Below are positions 25,673 to 34,757 of a DNA stretch of 64,000 nucleotides, piece after piece. Position 1 is the stretch's first letter. Each line of letters begins with the position of its first letter. The notes under the pieces were generated by a model. It ran no database searches. It was given only the letters and a program-made list of their open reading frames with translations, and was not told where the DNA came from. The DNA lies in assembly GCA_942491105.1 (NCBI GenBank), contig CALNZX010000008.1, forward strand, positions 248,001 through 312,000, written 5' to 3'. A program made the translations under genes and the position numbers. Source of the DNA: JBBEAM01 sp942491105. Lineage in GTDB: Bacteria > Pseudomonadota > Alphaproteobacteria > Kiloniellales > DSM-21159.

Positions 25673-26433
25673 GCCCCCTCCTCCAGCATTTCCTCGCCGA
25701 GATAGGCCTCCTTGACCGCAGCGCTGTTGCGGATGGTCTCGGGCGCGCCGCTTTCCAGCACCGTGCCATCGACCATCACGGTCAGGCTGTCGGCGACCGC
25801 GAAAACGGCGTCCATGTCATGCTCGATCAGGATCACCGTGTGATCGCCGGCCAGACGTTTGATCAGCGCCACCACCCGCTCGGATTCCTCGGCGCCCATG
25901 CCGGCCATGGGCTCGTCGAGCAGCAGCAGCTCAGGCTCGGTCGCCAGCATCATCGCGATCTCGAGCTGGCGCTGCTCGCCGTGGCTGATCGCCGAGGCCA
26001 GGACCCCGGCGCGCGGGCTCAAGCCCGCCAGTTCCATGGCCCGTTCGGCGCGCGCGCGCACGACCGCGTTGCTGTGCGCCGGGCGCAGGAACCGCAGCGA
26101 GGAGGGCAGTCGCGACTGGGCCGCCAGCCAGCAATTCTGAAAACAGGTGAAGCTAGGAAAGATATTCGTCTTTTGAAAACTGCGCCCGACTCCGAGGTGG
26201 GAGACGCGGTGCGCCGGCAGGCGGGTGATATCGCGCCTGCCGAACAGGATCCGCCCGCCCGAGGGCAGCAGCTCGCCGCTCAGGAGATTGATCAGCGTGG
26301 TCTTGCCGGCGCCGTTCGGGCCGATGATCGCATGCACCCGCTGAGGCGCGAAGGCGAGGCTGACGTGCTTGACCGCGGCCAGACCGCCGAAATTCTTGGA
26401 GAGATTCTCGGTGGTGAGATGCGGCTCAGTCAT
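25669..26433 (-). CDS. livG: ABC transporter ATPase, LivG type
   Basis: This 254-residue ATPase has Walker A 'GPNGAGKTTLINLL', the LivG-specific 'GVGRSFQKTNIFP' segment, the ABC signature region 'ISHGEQRQLEIAM' and Walker B 'LLLLDEPMAGMG'. It pairs with LivF to energise import through LivH/LivM. It overlaps livM by eight bases and livF by four. Confidence 0.94.
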   Translation of the reverse strand: MTEPHLTTENLSKNFGGLAAVKHVSLAFAPQRVHAIIGPNGAGKTTLINLLSGELLPSGGRILFGRRDITRLPAHRVSHLGVGRSFQKTNIFPSFTCFQNCWLAAQSRLPSSLRFLRPAHSNAVVRARAERAMELAGLSPRAGVLASAISHGEQRQLEIAMMLATEPELLLLDEPMAGMGAEESERVVALIKRLAGDHTVILIEHDMDAVFAVADSLTVMVDGTVLESGAPETIRNSAAVKEAYLGEEMLEEGA

Positions 26434-27430
26434 CCTCGTCCCCGCTTGCGTCGGCTGGCGGCGGGGCCACCAGGCGGGCCACGGCCCCGCCGAGCCCGTT
26501 GGGCAGGAACAGCACCACGGCGATGACGAACAGCCCCATGGGAATCTGCCAGTAATCGGCGACGAAGCCGACCAGATCGTGGCTCTTGAGAACCTCTTCC
26601 AGGCCGACGTAGCCGATGGCGCCGAGGATCGGCCCGAACAGCGTGCCCATGCCGCCGAGAATGACCACCATCATGGCGATGCCAGACTCGCTCCAGGACA
26701 GCAGCTGCGGCGCGATGAAACCGTCGATCGCCGCGAAGAGGAAGCCGGCGAGCCCGGCGAACATGCCGGCGATGATGAAGCTGACCAGCTTGTAGATGTA
26801 GGTGTTGTAACCGAGCGACAGCATCCGCTGCTCATTGACCTTGATACCCTGGATCACCTGTCCGAAGGGCGAGCGCAGCACCATCAGCAGCAAGAGGTAG
26901 GTCAGCACGAGGAAAGCCAGGCAGAGATAGTAGAAGACGATGCGGTTTTCCATGTCGAGCAGCGTCAGTCCGAACACCGCCACCACCGGCTTGAAGTAGA
27001 TGAAGGCGCCGTCGGAGCCGCCGGCGAACTTGGAATCGTGAAACAGGAAGAACAGCATCTGGGCAAAGGCCAGGGTCACCATGATGAAATAGATGCCCTT
27101 GGTGCGCACCGAGAGCGCGCCGATCGCCGCGGCCACCCCTCCCGCCGCCAGAACGCAGAGCGGCAGCGCCCAGAGCGCGTTGACCGGATCGTATTCCGGC
27201 GAGATCAGATGCAGCATGTAGGCCGAGAACCCGAAGAACGCGGCATGCCCGAAGCTGACCAGCCCGGTGTAGCCGATCAGCAGATCGAGGCTCATGGCGA
27301 AGATCGCCAGGATCACGATGCGGGTGAAGAGCTTCAGGAAATAGACGTCGGAGACCAGCGGCACCACGCCGAGCAGCAGGATCACCGCCGCGATGACGGC
27401 CAAGAGCTTGCGGTTAGGCGTGACGAGCAT
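26426..27430 (-). CDS. livM: ABC transporter permease, LivM type
   Basis: This 334-residue integral membrane protein has about nine hydrophobic segments. 'GYTGLVSFGHAAFFG' is the conserved LivM loop near residue 53, and 'GGMGTLFGPILGA' near 265 is the EAA-like coupling region. It lies four bases after livH in the operon. The charged C-terminal tail (DASGDEDD) is short and probably cytoplasmic. Confidence 0.93.
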   Translation of the reverse strand: MLVTPNRKLLAVIAAVILLLGVVPLVSDVYFLKLFTRIVILAIFAMSLDLLIGYTGLVSFGHAAFFGFSAYMLHLISPEYDPVNALWALPLCVLAAGGVAAAIGALSVRTKGIYFIMVTLAFAQMLFFLFHDSKFAGGSDGAFIYFKPVVAVFGLTLLDMENRIVFYYLCLAFLVLTYLLLLMVLRSPFGQVIQGIKVNEQRMLSLGYNTYIYKLVSFIIAGMFAGLAGFLFAAIDGFIAPQLLSWSESGIAMMVVILGGMGTLFGPILGAIGYVGLEEVLKSHDLVGFVADYWQIPMGLFVIAVVLFLPNGLGGAVARLVAPPPADASGDEDD

Positions 27431-27434
27431 CCCC

Positions 27435-28304
27435 TCAGCTCCGCCCGAAAAGTCCGGAAGGCCGCCAGATCAGGATCACCGCCATCAGGGCATAGACCGC
27501 GACCGAGGCGAAGCCGGGCAGAAAGGCCTGACCGAAAACATCGGCGATACCGATGGCGAGCGCGCCGAGGAAGGCGCCCTTGATCGAACCGATGCCGCCG
27601 ATCACCACCACGACGAAACAGATGATCAGGACCTGTTCGCCGATGCCCGGATAGACGGACTCGATCGGCGCCGCCAGCATCCCGGCCACTGCGGCCAGGG
27701 TGATGCCGATGGAAAACACCACGGCGTAGAGCAGGCGGATATTGATGCCCAGGGTTTCGACCATCTCCCGGTTGCTGGCGCCGGCGCGAATCATCATGCC
27801 CAGGCGGGTCTTCTGGATCACCAGATACATCCCGCCAGCCAGCGCCAGACAGGCCAGGGAGACGAAAATGCGATAGATCGGATAGGACAGGACATCGGTC
27901 AGCGGGATCGAACCCTGAAGGCTGTCTGGGATCGGCACGCCATGCGGGTCGTCCCCCCAGATCACCGACTGCAGCTCGTTGAAGATCAGGATCAATCCGA
28001 AGGTCAGCAGCACCTGATAGAGGTGGTCGCGGTCGTAGAGATGGGTGATCAACAGGCGCTCGACCACCAGCCCGAGCAGAATGGCGAGCGGTATGCCCAG
28101 AATAACCGCGAGAAAGAGGTTGCCGGTGAACTGAGTCAGCGACAGCGCAAGATAGGCCCCGATCATATAGAAGGAGCCGTGCGCCAGGTTGATCACGCCC
28201 ATGATCCCGAAGATCAGGGTCAAACCGCTGGCGATCAGGAACAGCAGCAGTCCGTACTGCACGCCGTTCAAGAGTTGAATCAGAATGAAAACGGGGTCCA
28301 ACAC
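27435..28304 (-). CDS. livH: ABC transporter permease, LivH type
   Basis: This 289-residue permease has the LivH features 'LNGVQYGLLLFLIASGLTLI' near the N-terminus, 'GVINLAHGSFYMIGAY' near 35-50 and 'GGIGSIKGAFLGALAIG' near 235. About eight membrane segments are expected. Together with LivM it forms the channel. It is separated from the binding-protein gene by ~100 bases holding a stem-loop. Confidence 0.94.
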   Translation of the reverse strand: MLDPVFILIQLLNGVQYGLLLFLIASGLTLIFGIMGVINLAHGSFYMIGAYLALSLTQFTGNLFLAVILGIPLAILLGLVVERLLITHLYDRDHLYQVLLTFGLILIFNELQSVIWGDDPHGVPIPDSLQGSIPLTDVLSYPIYRIFVSLACLALAGGMYLVIQKTRLGMMIRAGASNREMVETLGINIRLLYAVVFSIGITLAAVAGMLAAPIESVYPGIGEQVLIICFVVVVIGGIGSIKGAFLGALAIGIADVFGQAFLPGFASVAVYALMAVILIWRPSGLFGRS

Positions 28305-28347
28305 GTCAATCCGGCCCTCGCGCGTTCACGACTGCCTACGCCGAAAA

Positions 28348-28383
28348 GCAACGGGCCGCCCTGTGTATCCGCAGAGCGGCCCG
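28348..28383 (-). terminator. Stem-loop between the binding-protein gene and livH
   Basis: An 8-bp GC-rich inverted repeat (CGGGCCGC/GCGGCCCG; 28352-28359 and 28376-28383) is followed on the minus strand by TTGCTTTT. It lies in the only sizeable gap of the operon. Partial terminators here are common in ABC operons and make far more binding protein than permease. Confidence 0.65.
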
Positions 28384-28405
28384 CCTGCAAAAGTTTTTCG
28401 GGCGG

Positions 28406-29623
28406 TCAGCCCATGCTGCAGCCCTTGGCCGGGTCGGCGAGGCCTTCGTAAGCGACCTTGACGACCTTATTCTCGCCACCCTGAACCTCGCGCAGATAGA
28501 AGTTCTGCACCGGGTTGTGCGCGGCGGAAAGCTTGAAGGGACCGCGCGGAGACTTGAACTCGGCCGCGCCCATGGCGGCGTAGAGGTCGTCGCGGGCATC
28601 CATGTCGCCGCCAACGGCTTCCATGCCCACCGCCATCAGCGAAGCGGTGTCGTAGCCCTGGACCGCGTAGACATCGGCTTCCGCGCCGAAGGAATCCTTG
28701 TAGGCGGCGCGGAAGGACGTGTTCTCAGGCGTGTCCAAGGTATCCGCGTAGTGCAACGAGGTCTGGATACCTTCGGCCGCCGCGCCCTGGGCGCCGAGCA
28801 CGCCCTCGGTCAGGAAGCCCGAGCCGTAGAGCGGAATCGAGTCCTTGAGGCCCGCCGCCGCGTAGTCGGTGACGAACTTGACGGCGCCGCCGCCGGCGAA
28901 GAAGACATAGACCGCATCCGGCCCGATCGAGGCGATCTGGGTCAGCACGGCCTGGAACTCGACCTCCGGGAAGGGCACGCCGATTTCCTCGACGATGGTG
29001 CCGCCGTTCGGCTCGAAGCCGTCCTTGAAACCCTGGGCCGACTGCTGTCCGGCGCCGTAGTCCCAATAGCAGAGCACGACGTTCTTCTTGCCCTGGTCGA
29101 GCATCACCTGCCCCATGGGGAAGGAGGGCTGCCAGTTGGTGAAGGAGGTACGGAAGATGTTCGGCGCGCAGAGCGGCCCGGTGATCTGATCCGCGCCGGC
29201 GTTCGGCACGATGGTGACGACGTTTTCCTCGCGGGCGATCTTGGCCATGCCCATGGCGACGCCGGAATGCACCGGTCCGACCAGGAAGTCGACCTTTTCG
29301 CCGGAGATCAGCTTGGTGGTGTTTTCGGTTGCCAGCGGAGGCTTGGCCTCGCTGTCCACGCGCACCACCTCGATGCCGCGTCCGCCCAGCTTGCCGCCAA
29401 GCTCGGCGAAGCGCATCTGCATGGCATTGGTGATCGCGTTGCCGAGCTGTGCGTAGGTGCCGCTATAGGGCAGCAGGATGCCGACCTTGACCGGCGTGGT
29501 TTGCCCGATCGCGAAGCGAGTCGGCACGCCCAGGGCGGCGGCCCCCGCCGTGACCCCGGCCACCGCGCCGGCAGTTTTCATGAAACCTCGGCGCGAAACG
29601 CCCTTTTTTGTGGCTCTGGCCAT
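28406..29623 (-). CDS. ABC transporter substrate-binding protein (Tat-exported, LivK family)
   Basis: This 405-residue type I periplasmic binding protein has a twin-arginine signal 'SRRGFMKTAGAVAG' (residues 9-22) rather than a plain Sec signal. The mature part starts near residue 42 with 'PVKVGILLPYSGTYAQLG', the leucine-binding-family first strand. 'GPVHSGVAMGMA' near residue 137 is in the ligand cleft. The nearby benzoate genes suggest an aromatic acid ligand. AGGAGG lies before the ATG, and a good sigma-70 promoter is found about 70 bases upstream. Confidence 0.92.
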   Translation of the reverse strand: MARATKKGVSRRGFMKTAGAVAGVTAGAAALGVPTRFAIGQTTPVKVGILLPYSGTYAQLGNAITNAMQMRFAELGGKLGGRGIEVVRVDSEAKPPLATENTTKLISGEKVDFLVGPVHSGVAMGMAKIAREENVVTIVPNAGADQITGPLCAPNIFRTSFTNWQPSFPMGQVMLDQGKKNVVLCYWDYGAGQQSAQGFKDGFEPNGGTIVEEIGVPFPEVEFQAVLTQIASIGPDAVYVFFAGGGAVKFVTDYAAAGLKDSIPLYGSGFLTEGVLGAQGAAAEGIQTSLHYADTLDTPENTSFRAAYKDSFGAEADVYAVQGYDTASLMAVGMEAVGGDMDARDDLYAAMGAAEFKSPRGPFKLSAAHNPVQNFYLREVQGGENKVVKVAYEGLADPAKGCSMG

Positions 29624-29690
29624 CAGACTGTTCCCTCCTGTTCGATGCCAATTGGATCGTTTTGTCGTTATTCTGTGATAACCGCCATGA

Positions 29691-29720
29691 ACTATACTGC
29701 CTAGCTGACGGCTCTGTCGA
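29691..29720 (-). promoter_or_regulatory. Promoter of the Liv-type operon
   Basis: Read on the minus strand, TCGACA (29715-29720), an 18-base spacer and TATAGT (29691-29696) match the housekeeping consensus at 5 of 6 positions each. The ATG of the binding-protein gene is 68 bases downstream. The rest of the 353-base gap between this gene and tadD (29624-29976) shows no further gene; it holds AT-rich stretches that probably include the tadD promoter. No TGCA-N6-TGCA site is seen here, so BoxR control of the transporter is not supported. Confidence 0.5.
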
Positions 29721-29976
29721 GTGCGCTGCTCGACCTTGAACGAAAACGGCGCTTTCCATGGCTACAGCGGCGCTGATGGCTGATCGGCCGGTCTTTTCGT
29801 GAAGCATCATTCATCGGAATCTTGGCAAACCTGCAGCATAGTGCATGCCCGCGGCCGCTCAGCCGACGGCCCGCCTTGAACCTAAAATTAACCTTTGTTC
29901 TCTAGTATTTGCCATAGATCACGCGGATCTGCGGCAGCGCTTGCCGTGTCCGCAGACTCCTGAAAGGAGAAGCTTC

Positions 29977-30843
29977 ATGTTTACCAGGAACTTTGCCGTG
30001 CGCTTACTCGCTGGGACCGCCGTCGCGTTGACGCTGTCCTCCTGCGCGAGCCTCGAGGCTTATCTGGAAGCCAACCTGCAGCCCGCCACGACCGCTGCCT
30101 CGGCCACCGCTTCGTCCGGCTCCGCAAGCGCCGAGAGCGCCGGCGACTGGCAAACCCTGATGCAGGTGGCGAACACCACCAAGGAAAAGGGTGATCCCAG
30201 CATGGCGCTGCTCGTCTACCAGCGCGCGCATACCCAGGCACCGGAGCGCAAAGAGCCTCTCATGGCCATGGCGGCGCTGGCCTCCGACATCGGAGCGCCG
30301 CGCGATGCCGCGCAGGCTTACCGCAAGGTGCTGGACATGGATTCCGACGATCTCGAAGCGCGCCACGGTCTCGGCCGCGCCCTGATCGACATGGAAATGC
30401 CCCTGGCCGCCCAGGAACAGTTCCGCCTGCTGGTGCAGATGAACCCGGAACAGGCGCGCGCCTACAATGGCCTCGGCATTGCCCAGGACATGGCCGGCGA
30501 CCACCCCAGCGCGCAGATCAGTTACCGCATGGGCCTGGCCCTGGAGCCGGAGAACCTCAATCTGAGCAACAACCTGGCTTTCTCGCTGATTCTGACCGGC
30601 GATCACGGCGAAGCCGCCTCGATCCTGGAGCAGGTCGTGACCTCTCCCATGGCGACCAATCAGCACCGCCAGAATCTGGCTTTGGCCTATGGCCTGGCCG
30701 GCCGCGACACGGACGCCCGCAGCTTGCTGCTGCGCGATTACACCGACGATGTCGCCAGCAGCTCGCTCGCCTACTATCAGGAGCTGCGCCAGGGCGATGC
30801 CAACCTGCATCCCGCCGGCGCGGCCCGCGCGGCGAACGACTAG
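29977..30843 (+). CDS. tadD: TadD-like TPR lipoprotein of the Tad pilus
   Basis: This 288-residue lipoprotein has a signal peptide ending in the lipobox 'TLSSCAS' (Cys ~23). About five TPR repeats follow between residues ~55 and 240 ('GLGRALIDMEMPLAAQEQF', 'GLGIAQDMAGDHPSAQI'). TadD-type proteins are outer-membrane-linked assembly factors that help the secretin CpaC/RcpA. The ATG at 29977 is chosen because AAGGAG lies 8 bases before it; the frame extends 44 codons further upstream without such a site. It is followed by a strong terminator, then by the rest of the tad locus on the other strand. Confidence 0.88.
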   Translation: MFTRNFAVRLLAGTAVALTLSSCASLEAYLEANLQPATTAASATASSGSASAESAGDWQTLMQVANTTKEKGDPSMALLVYQRAHTQAPERKEPLMAMAALASDIGAPRDAAQAYRKVLDMDSDDLEARHGLGRALIDMEMPLAAQEQFRLLVQMNPEQARAYNGLGIAQDMAGDHPSAQISYRMGLALEPENLNLSNNLAFSLILTGDHGEAASILEQVVTSPMATNQHRQNLALAYGLAGRDTDARSLLLRDYTDDVASSSLAYYQELRQGDANLHPAGAARAAND

Positions 30844-30906
30844 CCGAAAGCAGGTCCGCGAAGGCTTATCCCTTGTAACGCCTCCTCAGCGTGGACAAGG
30901 ACGATT

Positions 30907-30932
30907 GGCGGGGCTTCGGCCCCGCCTTTTTT
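30907..30932 (+). terminator. Rho-independent terminator after tadD
   Basis: A perfect 8-bp GC stem (GGCGGGGC/GCCCCGCC) with a TTCG tetraloop is followed by six T at 30927-30932. It is about 60 bases after the tadD stop and separates it from the convergent tadC gene. This is the clearest intrinsic terminator in the window. Confidence 0.93.
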
Positions 30933-31018
30933 GTCATTTAGCTGTGTGACGCTGCAATCTCGGCGGCGCAGGAAAGCAAAGCCGTATCGCCTGCGCCTCG
31001 GCCCCCGTTCGCGCCGCG

Positions 31019-32005
31019 CTACATGCCGCTGAGGGCGTCGATGGTCTTGAGGGCGGCCGGACCGATCAGCACCACGAACAACGGCGGCAGGATGAAAACC
31101 ACCATCGGCACGGTCATGATCGCCGGCAGGCGCGCCGCTTTTTCTTCGGCGCGCATCATGCGTTCGTTCCGCATCTCGGCGGAAAGCACGCGCAGCGACT
31201 GCGCCAGCGGCGTGCCGTAGCGTTCGGTCTGGATCAGCGTGTTGATGAGAGCGCGCATATTGGGCAGCGGCACGCGCATGCCCAGGTTATCGAGCGCCAA
31301 ATGCCGGTCCGGCAGGAAGCTGAGCTCGACGGCGGTCAAGCCGATTTCCTCGGAGAGCGGGATACAGGATCCGGCGATTTCCCGCGACACCCGATCCAGC
31401 GCCGAATCCAGGCTGAGCCCGGCTTCCGCGCAGATGACGAGCAGGTCGAAAGCATCCGGCATGGCCTGGCGGATCAGGTGCTGGCGCTTCTGGATCGCGT
31501 TCTTGACGTAAATGTCCGGCGCGAAAGCCCCGGCTAGCACGAAGGCGATCGACATCAGCGCATTCATCGGCTTGCTGAAATCGCCGACCTTGAGACCGTA
31601 GAACAGGCCGACCGCGATCAGCGCGGAGATGACCGGGACCACTGCCTTGGCGAAAAGAAAGGTGGTCAAGGCCTGGTTGCTGCGCCAGCCGCCCTGCACC
31701 AGCTTGACCTTCGCCGAGGCCGCGTTTTTCGATTTCATCAGCTTCAGCTTGGCGACCACGCGCTCCATCAACAACAGGGAGTCGCGTTTCTCCCGGGTGC
31801 TGTGCCGTCTGGGCTTCTCGCCGAGCAGGTCCGAGCGCAGATCCATGCGGCGGCTGTCCAGCATGCGAATGCGGGCAGGCAACGGATCGCGTTCCAGCAA
31901 AGCGTACCAGACCAGGATGAACAGCATGAAGAGGGCGAAGCCCACCGCCGCCGAGATGACGTCGACGGTGTCCAGATTCTGGAACAGGACGCCGAGATCG
32001 TTCAT
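31019..32005 (-). CDS. tadC: Tad pilus inner-membrane platform protein TadC
   Basis: This 328-residue protein has an N-terminal membrane segment and the GspF-type domain (residues ~160-290, 'AMPDAFDLLVICAEAGLSLD', 'TLIQTERYGTPLAQSLR'). TadB and TadC form the inner-membrane platform that the ATPase CpaF drives to extrude Flp pilin. The start at 32005 makes an ATGA overlap with the tadB stop; a longer frame upstream overlaps tadB and is not real. Confidence 0.93.
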   Translation of the reverse strand: MNDLGVLFQNLDTVDVISAAVGFALFMLFILVWYALLERDPLPARIRMLDSRRMDLRSDLLGEKPRRHSTREKRDSLLLMERVVAKLKLMKSKNAASAKVKLVQGGWRSNQALTTFLFAKAVVPVISALIAVGLFYGLKVGDFSKPMNALMSIAFVLAGAFAPDIYVKNAIQKRQHLIRQAMPDAFDLLVICAEAGLSLDSALDRVSREIAGSCIPLSEEIGLTAVELSFLPDRHLALDNLGMRVPLPNMRALINTLIQTERYGTPLAQSLRVLSAEMRNERMMRAEEKAARLPAIMTVPMVVFILPPLFVVLIGPAALKTIDALSGM

Positions 32006-32982
32006 ATCTCGAACCTGACCATCTTGGCCATGACCAGGATGCCGAGCATGATCATGAACAACGCGCCGCCGACCATGAACAGGCCGCGATCGTCGTTGAA
32101 CAGCATCAGCACGTACTCGGAATTGATCAGCAACAGGATCCCGAACATCAGAAACGGCAGCGATCCGATGATCCACGCGCTGGCGCGCGCCTCGGAGGAC
32201 ATTGCCTTGATCTTCAGCTTGAGCTGCTGGCGCTTGCGCAGCAGCTCGGAAAGATTGTGCAGGGTTTCGGCCAGATTGCCGCCGGTTTCCCGTTGAATCG
32301 ACATCGCGATAATCAGGAACTTGTATTCCGGCACGTCGATCCGCCGCGCCACCTTCCACATCGCGCCCTCCAGGCTGTCGCCCAGACGCACCGAATCGGA
32401 AATACGGCGAAACTCCAAGCCGATCGGATAGGGCATTTCGCTGGCCACCGCGGTGATCGATTCGGAAATCGGCAGCCCCGAACGCAAGCCGCGGATCAGC
32501 AAATCGATGGCTTCCGGGAAATTCTTCAGGAACTTCGCGACGCGGCGGTTGCCGAGATATCCCACCGCCTTATAGGGCAGCGCGATACCTACGATCGCGC
32601 CGGCCAAGTATGACAGCAGCCAGGGAAACTGCGCGCCGTAGTGAAAGGCCGTCGCAGACACGCCGGTCAGAGCCAGAATGATCAAGCCGAACTGGCCTAT
32701 CGACATCCGCTTGCCGGTGCGCTCCAGCTTCTGACGCAGAACACCAGGATTGGGCAGTAATCGCTTCGCCAGATTGTCCAGGGAAGCGATGCTGCTGACT
32801 TCCTCCGTAACCATCAGCGAGCGGCGCTCGACGGCCTGCGTCACCGGGTCGCTGGAGGAGACCCGCGACATCCGCCGCTTCACCGCGGCCTCGTTGGGAT
32901 CGCCGAGGAACGCAAAAAGCAGGAGGATCGCACCAAGCGCGCCACCCAAGGCGGCCGCGACTATCGGCCAGTTTTCGATCAT
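32002..32982 (-). CDS. tadB: Tad pilus inner-membrane platform protein TadB
   Basis: This 326-residue partner of TadC has one membrane segment near the N-terminus, two in the middle and more at the C-terminus. The GspF domain shows 'NFPEAIDLLIRGLRSGLPIS' around residues 154-173 and 'SIQRETGGNLAETLHNLSE' near 225-243. It overlaps cpaF by one base and tadC by four, so the locus is translated as a coupled block. Confidence 0.93.
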   Translation of the reverse strand: MIENWPIVAAALGGALGAILLLFAFLGDPNEAAVKRRMSRVSSSDPVTQAVERRSLMVTEEVSSIASLDNLAKRLLPNPGVLRQKLERTGKRMSIGQFGLIILALTGVSATAFHYGAQFPWLLSYLAGAIVGIALPYKAVGYLGNRRVAKFLKNFPEAIDLLIRGLRSGLPISESITAVASEMPYPIGLEFRRISDSVRLGDSLEGAMWKVARRIDVPEYKFLIIAMSIQRETGGNLAETLHNLSELLRKRQQLKLKIKAMSSEARASAWIIGSLPFLMFGILLLINSEYVLMLFNDDRGLFMVGGALFMIMLGILVMAKMVRFEI

Positions 32983-34757
32983 TACACAGCCTCCAACAGC
33001 GCTTTTTCGAGCCCGAAGTACGCCGCCTTGGGCGCGAAGTGCGGACGCAGGCCGGCCGACTTGAAGTTGCCCAGCAGATTGCCGCGCTCGTCTTCCCCAT
33101 GGAACTCGTAGGTAAAGAGTTCCTGCATCGTGATGACGTCGCCTTCCATGCCGACGATCTCGGCGATATGGGTAATTCTGCGCTTGCCGTCGCGCATGCG
33201 GCTGACCTGCACGATGAGATCGATGGCCGAGGCGATCTGGGTGCGGATCGCGTTGCTGGAAAGCTTCAGTCCAGCCATGCCCACCATGTTTTCCAGCCGC
33301 ATCAGCGCTTCGCGCGGCCGGTTGGCGTGAATCGTCGAGAAAGAGCCGTCATGGCCAGTGTTCATGGCTTGCAGCATGTCGATGGCTTCGCTGCCGCGGC
33401 ACTCGCCGAGGATGATGCGGTCGGGGCGCATACGCAGGGCGTTCTTGACCAGATCGCGCATATCGATCGCGCCGCCGCCTTCCAGGTTGGCGGTGCGCGT
33501 CTCCAGGCGCACGACATGCGGCTGCTGAAGCTGCAGCTCGGCCGCGTCCTCGATGGTCACGACCCGCTCGCCAGGGTCGATCATCCGCGAGATGGCGTTC
33601 AGCAGAGTGGTTTTACCCGAACCGGTACCGCCGGAGATCAAGATGTTGAGCCGCGCCCGGCCGGCAATGCGCAACACGGATGCCATGGCGGAAGACAGGT
33701 TCTCCTGCGCCTCCATGATCTCGAGCGTGATCTTCTTTTTCGCGAACTTTCGAATCGAGATCGAGGGGCCGTCGATGGCCAGCGGCGGGATGATGATGTT
33801 GACGCGGCTGCCGTCAGCCAGACGGGCGTCCACCAGGGGCGTGCTCTCGTCGACCCGCCGGCCGATCGCGGTCACGATGCGCGTGGCAATCGACAGGACA
33901 TGGCTGTTGTCGCGGAAGACGACGTTGGTCAGCTCAAGCTTGCCGCCGCGTTCGACATAAACCTGCTTCGGCCCATTGACCATGATATCGGTGATTGCCT
34001 CATCGGCGAGCAGCGGCTCGAGCGGACCCAGGCCCAGCATGTCATCGAGCAGCCAGGCAATCAGGCGCTCGCGCTCCGAGCGGTTGAGCGTCAGCCCATG
34101 CTCGGCGAGCAGTTCGCCGACCACGACATGCATTTCCTGGCTCAACTCGACGCGGGTCATGGCCGCGGCGACGGAGGCGTCGATCCGCTCCATCAGATGC
34201 GGCTGGATGGTGCGCTTGGCGCTCTCGATCGAAGTGAAGCTTGCACCTTGGGTTGCACTGCTGCCATTCGGCGCGCAGGGCGTGCTGTAGTCCAACACCG
34301 CCGCCTCGGCTACCGCCGCGGCCTGACGCGGGGAAACGCCGCTGGGCCGCTGGGCGGCGCCATTGAGTGCGCGCACCGGCGTTCCGGCTTGTCCGTTGCT
34401 GGCGGCAGGGGCGCTGAGGGGCGCTTCGGGCGCGGATCCTCGCGGGGCCTGAGAGATCAAACGGTTGATGATGTGGGAAACCAGATTACGCTGCTCGAGC
34501 AGGTCCGGCTCGTAGTCCTCTCCGGAAAGAATCTCGACAACCGCGGCCTTGACCTCGCGCACGAGCTCGCCGCGCGAGCGCTTGACGGCGTACTCCGGCG
34601 CAATCCTGGCGCGCACGCCAACGAAAAGACGCTCAGCGAGATCCGTCTCGCTGGCGCCGCTGGCTTCAGCCCCCTCCTGCCCGGCGACAAGCCGCGGCGG
34701 CTCGCGCCGCAGTCCGCGCTTGCTTTCAGCCGGGCCCTTTCCCGAAAGCCATCCCAT
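32982..34757 (-). CDS. cpaF: Tad pilus motor ATPase CpaF/TadA
   Basis: This 591-residue secretion ATPase (type II/IV family) powers Flp pilus assembly. Walker A 'SGGTGSGKTTLLNA' lies near residue 380, the Asp box in 'RVVTIEDAAELQL', Walker B in 'RPDRIILGECRGSEA', and the His box in 'SFSTIHANRPREA'. The first ~170 residues are a low-conservation Ala/Pro-rich region, longer than in many CpaF proteins (usual length about 450-500). One base overlaps cpaE upstream. Confidence 0.95.
   Translation of the reverse strand: MGWLSGKGPAESKRGLRREPPRLVAGQEGAEASGASETDLAERLFVGVRARIAPEYAVKRSRGELVREVKAAVVEILSGEDYEPDLLEQRNLVSHIINRLISQAPRGSAPEAPLSAPAASNGQAGTPVRALNGAAQRPSGVSPRQAAAVAEAAVLDYSTPCAPNGSSATQGASFTSIESAKRTIQPHLMERIDASVAAAMTRVELSQEMHVVVGELLAEHGLTLNRSERERLIAWLLDDMLGLGPLEPLLADEAITDIMVNGPKQVYVERGGKLELTNVVFRDNSHVLSIATRIVTAIGRRVDESTPLVDARLADGSRVNIIIPPLAIDGPSISIRKFAKKKITLEIMEAQENLSSAMASVLRIAGRARLNILISGGTGSGKTTLLNAISRMIDPGERVVTIEDAAELQLQQPHVVRLETRTANLEGGGAIDMRDLVKNALRMRPDRIILGECRGSEAIDMLQAMNTGHDGSFSTIHANRPREALMRLENMVGMAGLKLSSNAIRTQIASAIDLIVQVSRMRDGKRRITHIAEIVGMEGDVITMQELFTYEFHGEDERGNLLGNFKSAGLRPHFAPKAAYFGLEKALLEAV

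Noticed and set aside
32006..32359. An upstream extension of tadC
   Set aside because: It lies inside tadB in another frame; the ATGA overlap at 32002-32005 is the natural start.
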